This document shows, in pieces, positions 1 through 4,232 of a DNA stretch of 5,334 nucleotides. Position 1 is the stretch's first letter, and each line of letters opens with the position of its first letter. The position numbers and the translations under genes are program-made. The stretch is from assembly GCA_030695265.1 (NCBI GenBank), contig JAUYTA010000901.1, forward strand, positions 1 through 5,334, given 5' to 3'. Source of the stretch: Bacteroidota bacterium. GTDB taxonomy: Bacteria; Bacteroidota; Bacteroidia; Bacteroidales; Prolixibacteraceae. A model generated the notes under the pieces. The model had not been told where the DNA came from and did not search any database. It was given only the letters and a program-made list of their open reading frames with translations.

Positions 1-195
1 TGGATTCATGGCGGAAACCCGGAAGATTTGCTCAAAGTTGTGAATGAAGGTGTTATTGAAAAAGGGATGATTTCGTATAAAAGTCAATTGAATAAAACCC
101 AGATAAACAATGTGATCCAATATATTCTTAGCTTGCACGGAACCAATCCTCCAAACCAGAAAGCGCCGGAGGGAGAGAAATTTGTAAAAAACTAA
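1..195 (+). CDS. ccoP: cbb3-type cytochrome c oxidase subunit III (CcoP), C-terminal fragment
   Basis: The window opens inside this gene, in frame 1, and shows only its last 64 codons before TAA at 193-195. The fragment has the look of the end of a class I cytochrome c domain: GNPEDLLKVVNEG, then KGMISYK, whose Met (fragment residue 23) is the likely axial haem ligand, then the final helix with QINNVIQYILSLHGTNP. The CxxCH haem motifs and the membrane anchor would lie upstream, outside the window. The ending GTNPPNQKAPEGE closely resembles cbb3 CcoP proteins of Bacteroidota as I remember them. In the cbb3 oxidase CcoP is a membrane-anchored periplasmic cytochrome that passes electrons towards the CcoN active site. 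The following ccoG and ccoH genes support this identity over a generic cytochrome c. A repeat begins two bases after the stop. Confidence 0.85.
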   Translation, partial: WIHGGNPEDLLKVVNEGVIEKGMISYKSQLNKTQINNVIQYILSLHGTNPPNQKAPEGEKFVKN

Positions 196-197
196 CA

Positions 198-239
198 GCC
201 CCAACCCCAACCCTTCCCCCAAGGGGAAGGGAGTTTGGC
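198..239. repeat. C/G-rich intergenic hairpin repeat after ccoP
   Basis: A GC-rich element in A/T-rich surroundings starts 2 bases after the ccoP stop codon. Its core is a perfect 9-bp inverted repeat, CCCTTCCCC (211-219) and GGGGAAGGG (223-231), with a 3-base loop (CAA). GCC at 198-200 and GGC at 237-239 add a weaker outer pairing. It resembles the short hairpin repeats that occur many times between genes in Bacteroidota genomes; that comparison is from memory. No T-run follows, so it is not a classical terminator, although it could slow or protect the 3' end of the ccoP transcript. Confidence 0.75.
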
Positions 240-309
240 GACTGAATATTATTGATATTTATCTCTAAAAAGAAATTTTATATGTCAAGAAATCAAACTT
301 GCAAGTACT

Positions 310-354
310 GGTTTTTTAAGCCCCCTCTTTTGGAGGGGGTTTGGGGGAGGCTTT
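310..354 (+). repeat. G-rich hairpin repeat module directly before ccoG
   Basis: The module reads GG, TTTTTT, AAG, CCCCCTC, TTTTG, GAGGGGG, TTT, GGGGGAGGCTTT and ends one base before the ccoG ATG. CCCCCTC (321-327) and GAGGGGG (333-339) form a 7-bp stem with a 5-base loop. AAGCC (318-322) can alternatively pair with GGCTT (349-353), which would close the whole element and cover part of the GGAGG. The module at 1879-1921 is nearly identical over its full length, and an inverted, interrupted relative lies at 1751-1806. Confidence 0.8.
343..350 (+). promoter_or_regulatory. Shine-Dalgarno-like site of ccoG, inside a repeat
   Basis: GGGGGAGG ends 5 bases before the ATG at 356, a good Shine-Dalgarno position, and decides the ccoG start. 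The motif is part of the repeat module and not unique leader sequence. Bacteroidota generally rely little on Shine-Dalgarno pairing, so it may be fortuitous. Confidence 0.5.
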
Positions 355-355
355 A

Positions 356-1762
356 ATGGAAAACTATCAGGAAACGACCTTCAGAGACCGGCCGTCAACA
401 TTTGGAAAAGATGGCAAGCGTGTTTGGCTTTTCCCGAAAATGCCCAAAGGGAAGTTGTACAATATCAGGCGAATTATTGCCTGGACATTGCTCACTTTTT
501 TCTACCTGGCTCCATTCCTGAAAATCAATGGAGATCCTTTGATTTTTCTGAATTTTCTGCAACGCAAATTTGTATTGTTTGGAACGACTTTTTATCCGCA
601 GGATTTTCATTTGCTGGTACTGGCAATCATCACTTTGGTTGTGTTTATTGTATTGTTTACAGTTATCTACGGAAGGGTTTTCTGCGGTTGGGTTTGTCCG
701 CAGACAGTTTTTATGGAGTTTTTATACCGGCCCATCGAATACCTGATTGACGGCAATTCAGAACAACAAAAAGAACTGGCAGCGCAAGATGCTGATGCGA
801 TAAAAATCCTGAAACGGATATTGAAACACAGCATTTACATGTTTATTTCGTTCTTCACCATTATCACATTTGTTTCCTATGTCACCGGCACTGACAAGCT
901 TGGCGAAATTATAAATAGCTGGCCGCAGGAACGTTTCGGCCTGCTAATGGGTGTAATTGCATTTACAGGAGTTCATTATTTTGTGTTTGCATGGTTCCGC
1001 GAACAGGTTTGCACAGTAGTTTGTCCGTATGGCAGATTGCAGGGGGTAATGCTCGATGTGAATACCATTCTGGTGGCCTACGATTACAAACGCGGTGAAC
1101 CACGCAGAAATGCTGAACTTCGAAGAAGCGAACACGGCGATTGCGTCAATTGCTTTAGCTGTGTTGATGTTTGCCCGACCGGAATTGACATTCGTAACGG
1201 GACCCAACTCGAATGCATCAATTGTACATCGTGCATCGATGCCTGTAATTCAGTGATGAAAAGGGTGAAAAAACCAAGCGGTTTGATACGTTTTACCTCC
1301 GAAAAATCAATCTCGGAAGGAAAAAGTGTAAAGTTCAATGCGCGTGTTATTGCATATTCAACGGTGTTAATTGCCCTGTTGACCTTGATGATCTATTTAT
1401 TCACTGTTCGCGGTGATGTGGAAACTACAATCAACCGCTCGCCAGGAACGATGTTTCAGGAATACGGGCAGGAACATTACAGTAATTTGTACAACCTGCA
1501 AATGGTAAACAAAACGAATTCAGTCGTCAGTATCGAATTAAAACTACTTTCTCCTGAAGGTGAAATTCTTCTGATGGGAGATTCCCTCAAAACAGAGAAA
1601 GGCGAAGTTGCCAACAGAAACCTGCTGGTGGTTCTGAAAAAGGAAACCTTAAAATCGTCGAACAGCCATCTGGAAATTGGCATATTCGAAAATGGAAAAA
1701 TGATTGACAAAATATCAACTTCGTTTGTCGGGCCGAATTCTCTGGATGAAGGCCTCCCCTAA
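356..1762 (+). CDS. ccoG: Cytochrome c oxidase accessory protein CcoG (FixG/RdxA family)
   Basis: A 468-residue membrane iron-sulfur protein needed for cbb3 oxidase assembly; family members have been reported to act as cupric reductases that supply Cu(I). From Met at 356, hydrophobic segments lie near residues 40-55, 86-106, 162-180, 198-215 and 335-355. Conserved cysteine pairs appear as CGWVCP (C110, C114) and CTVVCP (C219, C223). Two ferredoxin-type motifs follow: C263-x2-C-x2-C-x3-C273P and C287-x2-C-x2-C-x3-C297, enough for two 4Fe-4S clusters. The region after residue 360 fits the FixG C-terminal Ig-like periplasmic domain. Length and motif order are normal and all key cysteines are present. 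The start at 356 is preferred over an in-frame TTG at 341, because that extension would translate the repeat itself. The last codons (Gly-Leu-Pro) and the stop lie inside another repeat. The position after ccoP is the usual one. Confidence 0.96.
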   Translation: MENYQETTFRDRPSTFGKDGKRVWLFPKMPKGKLYNIRRIIAWTLLTFFYLAPFLKINGDPLIFLNFLQRKFVLFGTTFYPQDFHLLVLAIITLVVFIVLFTVIYGRVFCGWVCPQTVFMEFLYRPIEYLIDGNSEQQKELAAQDADAIKILKRILKHSIYMFISFFTIITFVSYVTGTDKLGEIINSWPQERFGLLMGVIAFTGVHYFVFAWFREQVCTVVCPYGRLQGVMLDVNTILVAYDYKRGEPRRNAELRRSEHGDCVNCFSCVDVCPTGIDIRNGTQLECINCTSCIDACNSVMKRVKKPSGLIRFTSEKSISEGKSVKFNARVIAYSTVLIALLTLMIYLFTVRGDVETTINRSPGTMFQEYGQEHYSNLYNLQMVNKTNSVVSIELKLLSPEGEILLMGDSLKTEKGEVANRNLLVVLKKETLKSSNSHLEIGIFENGKMIDKISTSFVGPNSLDEGLP

Positions 1763-1806
1763 ATCCTCCCGAAAAGTCGGGACAAGCTCTCCCAAAGAGG
1801 GGACTT
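1751..1806 (-). repeat. Inverted, interrupted copy of the G-rich repeat, overlapping the ccoG stop
   Basis: On the minus strand this resembles the modules at 310-354 and 1879-1921: AAGTCCCCTCTTTGGGAG at one end and GGGGAGGCC at the other. Between them is extra sequence carrying its own hairpin, TCCCGA (1767-1772) and TCGGGA (1777-1782) with loop AAAG. It looks like a composite element, one hairpin nested in another. It begins inside ccoG: bases 1751-1762 encode Gly-Leu-Pro and the TAA stop, so the repeat supplies the end of the protein. Confidence 0.7.
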
Positions 1807-1815
1807 AAAGAACGC

Positions 1816-1841
1816 TTCGAGCAAAATATTCGAGTAAAATA
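1816..1841. repeat. Two-copy 13-bp tandem repeat
   Basis: TTCGAGCAAAATA (1816-1828) is followed at once by TTCGAGTAAAATA (1829-1841), identical except for C/T at position 7. It lies in the A/T-rich spacer between the inverted repeat copy after ccoG and the module before ccoH. No function can be assigned. It could be a duplication scar or a paired protein-binding site. Confidence 0.6.
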
Positions 1842-1878
1842 ATAGTGAAATGAAGATTTATACAATAACAAAATCGTT

Positions 1879-1921
1879 GGTTTTTTACCCCCTCTTTTGG
1901 AGGGGGAAGGGGGAGGCTTTT
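1879..1921 (+). repeat. G-rich hairpin repeat module directly before ccoH
   Basis: A second direct copy of the module at 310-354: GG, TTTTTT, A, CCCCCTC (1888-1894), TTTTG, GAGGGGG (1900-1906), AA, GGGGGAGGCTTTT. The 7-bp stem and 5-base loop are identical. The AAG before the C-run and part of the central T-run differ. It ends one base before the ccoH ATG, the same placement as the copy at ccoG. Its flanks are unrelated to those of the other copy, apart from the purine/T-rich edge. Confidence 0.8.
1909..1916 (+). promoter_or_regulatory. Shine-Dalgarno-like site of ccoH, inside a repeat
   Basis: GGGGGAGG ends 6 bases before the ATG at 1923 and is contributed by the repeat. Bases 1910-1917 are perfectly complementary to GCCTCCCC at 1752-1759 at the end of ccoG, so the site could be masked in the mRNA. 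Whether it is used as a ribosome-binding site is uncertain in this phylum. Confidence 0.5.
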
Positions 1922-1922
1922 T

Positions 1923-2369
1923 ATGAAATTTAACTGGGGAACCGGAGTCGTATTGGCTTTGCTGGTGATGGTAGCCGGAATGAGCTTTTTGGTTTCAATA
2001 GCCATCAGGCAAGATTTTGATTTGGTTGATAAGGACTATTATCAGAAATCAATCATTTACCAGCAACACATCGAAAAAGTTGGGAATACGGCTAATCTTG
2101 ATGTGAAAATTGTTTTTGGACTTTCCGCAGACACATTGAAGCTGACATTCCCAAATCTTGGAGAGTATCAGAACGTGACCGGTAAAATTCATTTTTATAG
2201 TCCAGTTGAAGCAAGAAGGGATTATAACCTTGAAGTTAAAACGGATACTGCTTTTTTGCAAATCATCGATCTGAAAAACCTTGAAAAAGGAAGGTATCAG
2301 GTAAAAATCGACTGGATAGCAAACAAGGTTTCCTATTATCAGGAGGAAGAAATTGTGGTAGAAAGGTAG
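1923..2369 (+). CDS. ccoH: FixH/CcoH family cbb3 oxidase assembly protein
   Basis: A 148-residue single-pass membrane protein. After a short MKFNWG start there is one hydrophobic helix at about residues 7-29, followed by the family signature DLVDKDYYQK (33-42) and IIYQQHIEK. The rest, about 100 residues, is a soluble domain rich in predicted beta-strands and probably faces the periplasm. FixH/CcoH proteins take part in the assembly or stability of the cbb3 oxidase and normally follow ccoG, as here. Length is ordinary for the family. The ATG is the first in frame and is preceded by GGGGGAGG at suitable spacing. The TAG stop overlaps the left edge of the palindromic repeat that follows. The copper ATPase ccoI and small ccoS, often neighbours in proteobacteria, are not next to it and may lie upstream of the window. 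Confidence 0.92.
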   Translation: MKFNWGTGVVLALLVMVAGMSFLVSIAIRQDFDLVDKDYYQKSIIYQQHIEKVGNTANLDVKIVFGLSADTLKLTFPNLGEYQNVTGKIHFYSPVEARRDYNLEVKTDTAFLQIIDLKNLEKGRYQVKIDWIANKVSYYQEEEIVVER

Positions 2370-2394
2370 AGACGCAATTAATTGCGTCTTTGTC
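2366..2394. repeat. Palindromic hairpin repeat after ccoH, possible terminator
   Basis: GACGCAATTAATTGCGTC at 2371-2388 is a perfect 18-base palindrome. In RNA it extends outward with A-U and G-U pairs to about 2365-2394. It starts at the ccoH stop (GGTAGAGACG) and is followed by TTAAAAAAA, with only a weak U-run (TCTTTGTCTT) within its right arm. It belongs by appearance to the GTAGAGACGC-type hairpin repeats that I recall from Bacteroidota genomes. It may act as a weak terminator or 3'-end stabiliser. Confidence 0.7.
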
Positions 2395-2413
2395 TTAAAA
2401 AAATAACCAATAT

Positions 2414-2448
2414 CGAATAAGAAATAAAAAACAAGAAATAAGAAAGTG
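2414..2448. repeat. Degenerate heptad array, GAAATAA type
   Basis: Five consecutive 7-base units: CGAATAA, GAAATAA, AAAACAA, GAAATAA, GAAAGTG. Two units are identical and the rest differ at one to three positions. It sits in the A-rich spacer between ccoH and the TauE/SafE gene. Degenerate arrays like this are hard to separate from A-rich composition, but the 7-base register is kept throughout. Confidence 0.5.
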
Positions 2449-2466
2449 AAATTGGCACACAACACA

Positions 2467-2501
2467 ACTTGAAACTTTGAACCTGAAACATTAAACTCTT
2501 T
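2467..2501. repeat. Degenerate heptad array, ACNTGAA type, next to a start codon
   Basis: Five consecutive 7-base units: ACTTGAA, ACTTTGA, ACCTGAA, ACATTAA, ACTCTTT, ending two bases before the ATG at 2504. Every unit starts with AC. It therefore occupies the place of a ribosome-binding region, and no Shine-Dalgarno motif is present. The unit differs from the array at 2414-2448, but the period is the same. Confidence 0.6.
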
Positions 2502-2503
2502 TT

Positions 2504-3220
2504 ATGGACTTCATCACACCGCTAACCATTGGCCTGATCGGCAGTTTTCACTGTATTGGAATGTGTGGCCCAATAGTGGTTGCCCTTCCGCTAAAAAAGC
2601 ACAACCTGATTTCAAAAATTTCCGGAGCTGTATTGTACAATTCGGGCAGGGTAGTCACTTACAGCATTTTGGGTATTTTATTCGGGTTGCTGGGTCGCGG
2701 AATTCACATGGCAGGTTTTCAGCGATGGACTTCCATTTTGCTCGGTGCAGCAATGATAATCAGCGTGTTGTTTCCATTCTTATTCAGGGAAAAAATTACC
2801 ATCGGCAACCTTTTCACCGGCTTTTCGGCACGTTTGATAGGCAGGCTTAGAAAACTATTTACCGACCGTTCGTATTTTTCGCTCCTGATGATCGGTTTAC
2901 TGAACGGCTTATTGCCTTGCGGACTGGTTTATGTAGCGATTGCCGGAGCCATCAGTTCAGGAACAGTTTTGAACGGCGCACTTTTTATGATGTTTTTTGG
3001 AATTGGTACGATTCCGTTACTTTTAATCGCAACGTTGGCAAGTGATGCCATCGGACAACGGGTACGCAGCAAAATGCAAAAGGTAGTTCCTTACTTTGTT
3101 TTTATGCTTGGCGTGCTTTTTATCCTGAGGGGCATGTCGCTGGGTATTCCATATATCAGTCCAAATGCTGAAAAATTGGCGCCTCATGTAAAGACCGAAG
3201 CTGGCAGTTGCTGCAAATAA
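2504..3220 (+). CDS. TauE/SafE-family (COG2836-like) membrane protein, probable metal/redox role
   Basis: A 238-residue polytopic inner-membrane protein with about six hydrophobic segments, near residues 5-25, 43-64, 75-94, 124-147, 152-178 and 195-212. The first helix carries GSFHCIGMCGP (H16, C17, M20, C21), the hallmark of the COG2836 branch, usually annotated as sulfite exporter TauE/SafE and distantly related to the DsbD membrane domain. A second motif, NGLLPCGLVY (P138, C139), falls at the equivalent point of the second half, consistent with an internally duplicated fold. The tail ends GSCCK, with adjacent Cys236 and Cys237. The Cys/His/Met residues and the place between ccoH and SCO suggest copper transfer or thiol redox work for oxidase assembly more than sulfite export; this role is inference. 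The ATG directly follows a heptad array and has no Shine-Dalgarno sequence. Confidence 0.88.
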   Translation: MDFITPLTIGLIGSFHCIGMCGPIVVALPLKKHNLISKISGAVLYNSGRVVTYSILGILFGLLGRGIHMAGFQRWTSILLGAAMIISVLFPFLFREKITIGNLFTGFSARLIGRLRKLFTDRSYFSLLMIGLLNGLLPCGLVYVAIAGAISSGTVLNGALFMMFFGIGTIPLLLIATLASDAIGQRVRSKMQKVVPYFVFMLGVLFILRGMSLGIPYISPNAEKLAPHVKTEAGSCCK

Positions 3221-3246
3221 ATATTGAATTTTCATAAACATTCAAG

Positions 3247-3276
3247 GCTGTTTTGGGTTTCTTATGGCAAAACAGC
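3247..3276. other. Hairpin between the TauE/SafE gene and SCO
   Basis: GCTGTTTTG (3247-3255) and CAAAACAGC (3268-3276) are perfect 9-bp complements around a 12-base loop. It begins 27 bases after the TauE/SafE stop. No T-run follows, so a terminator is possible but not shown. An operator or a mRNA stability element fits equally well. Confidence 0.55.
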
Positions 3277-3284
3277 TATTGAGC

Positions 3285-3301
3285 CAACAAGCATTTTGTT
3301 G
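3285..3301. other. Second small hairpin before SCO
   Basis: CAACAA (3285-3290) and TTGTTG (3296-3301) pair around GCATT. The stem is short and A/T-rich, and lies 8 bases after the larger hairpin and 17 bases before the ATG at 3319. Such a short inverted repeat can arise by chance. Confidence 0.35.
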
Positions 3302-3318
3302 AAAACCAAAAATCAGAA

Positions 3319-4215
3319 ATGGATCAACCTAAGCGTAACAGATTAACCCGAAAGAAGAAACCTGAAAGTCAGGATAACTTCCCATTAAAAAAGAGCAAGT
3401 TGATTGTAAACGATATTTTTAAAATGATCTGCAATAAATCCTTTTTACTTCTGGTTGTTTTTATAATTTTCACAGGCATAATTTCTTCAGGACAAAAAGC
3501 CTTCGACGACAAAACAAAAGATCCTGAGATTGGCATTGTAGAACATCTTGATGAATTTATTCCCACCGATATTTATTTGATTGACGAGAACAACCAGCGG
3601 GTAGTTCTAACCGATTTAATCGACAAACCAACCATTATTAATTGGGTCTATTTCAGATGTCCCGGAGTTTGCAGCCCACTGATGGAAGGTTTGGCAAATG
3701 TAATGAACGCATCGGATATGGTTGCAGGTGTGGATTACCAGGTGCTTACCATCAGTTTTGATCCTACCGAAACCATTGATTTAGGCATTCGGAAAAAAGT
3801 AAACTATCTGAATCTGGTGGACAAAAAAGAGGAAATCAGTAATGGATGGAAGTTTTTTGTTTCGGATAGTGCAAGCATTGTAAAAGGAACCAATGCAACC
3901 GGGTTCAAATATAAAAGAACAGGAAATGACTTTCTGCATGCTGCATCAGTAACTGTGGTGAGCCCGAAAGGTAAAATTACCCGTTACATGAATGGCACTT
4001 ATTTCCAGCCATTCGATTTCAAAATGGCCATTATCGAATCGTCAAAGGGAATGTCGTCGCCAACCATCAATAAAATAATGCAGTATTGCTTTTCGTACGA
4101 TCCGGTTGGACAGGCCTATGTGCTGAATGTAACAAAAATTACCGGCACATTGATATTGTTCTTTGCCAGTATTCTTTTTCTGTTCCTGATATTTAAACCA
4201 AAAAGAAAAAAATAA
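3319..4215 (+). CDS. SCO1/SenC family copper chaperone for cytochrome oxidase
   Basis: A 298-residue thioredoxin-fold protein. The copper-binding CxxxC appears as FRCPGVCSP (C114, C118), and the third ligand is the His in DFLHAASVTVV (H207), about 90 residues later as expected. These are the full Cu site of SCO proteins, which insert copper into oxidases, classically the CuA centre of subunit II. A hydrophobic stretch at 41-57 can act as signal or anchor, and a second at 274-292 ends in KPKRKK, an extra C-terminal helix that I associate with Bacteroidota SCO proteins. The start is uncertain. From ATG 3319 there is a highly charged 35-residue leader. An internal ATG at 3424 would give a compact Sec signal (MICNKSFLLLVVF to ISSGQ) and a 263-residue protein. 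Neither has a Shine-Dalgarno sequence. The next gene, subunit I of an aa3-type oxidase, starts 17 bases after the stop, implying one transcript. Confidence 0.93.
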   Translation: MDQPKRNRLTRKKKPESQDNFPLKKSKLIVNDIFKMICNKSFLLLVVFIIFTGIISSGQKAFDDKTKDPEIGIVEHLDEFIPTDIYLIDENNQRVVLTDLIDKPTIINWVYFRCPGVCSPLMEGLANVMNASDMVAGVDYQVLTISFDPTETIDLGIRKKVNYLNLVDKKEEISNGWKFFVSDSASIVKGTNATGFKYKRTGNDFLHAASVTVVSPKGKITRYMNGTYFQPFDFKMAIIESSKGMSSPTINKIMQYCFSYDPVGQAYVLNVTKITGTLILFFASILFLFLIFKPKRKK

Positions 4216-4232
4216 ACAAACATATTTTATCT

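Noticed and set aside
332..350. G-quadruplex in the repeat before ccoG (and the equivalent at 1899-1916)
   Set aside because: Only two runs of three or more G are present, with flanking GG pairs. A three-tier quadruplex is not possible, and a two-tier one would compete with the clear C/G hairpin.
341..355. TTG start extending CcoG by five residues (MGEAL)
   Set aside because: These codons lie wholly inside the repeat module and include its GGGGGAGG. The ATG at 356 has that motif at proper spacing and begins the normal family N-terminus.
196..355. Bacteroidota-type promoter (TAnnTTTG -7 box with an upstream TTG) before ccoG, and likewise in the other gaps
   Set aside because: I scanned the gaps at 196-355, 1763-1922, 2370-2503 and 3221-3318 by eye and found no convincing TAnnTTTG at a suitable distance, so no promoter is called.
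424..750. 108-codon open frame overlapping ccoG on the + strand
   Set aside because: It lies in another frame of a clear ccoG gene with conserved motifs across the same bases. The translated sequence has no recognisable domain.
198..1921. Repeat copies as ends of an insertion sequence or composite transposon carrying ccoG
   Set aside because: There is no transposase and no target-site duplication that I can see. The two matching copies are in direct orientation at start codons, and ccoG is in its usual gene order.
1763..1922. A riboswitch or small RNA gene in the 160-base ccoG-ccoH gap
   Set aside because: The structure is explained by two opposed copies of the short repeat and a 13-bp tandem. 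No known riboswitch core or promoter-terminator pair is visible.
2049..2465. 138-codon open frame on the minus strand across ccoH and its spacer
   Set aside because: It is antisense to a recognisable ccoH, includes the palindromic repeat and the heptad array, and its product is Phe/Leu-rich as expected from A/T-rich antisense DNA.
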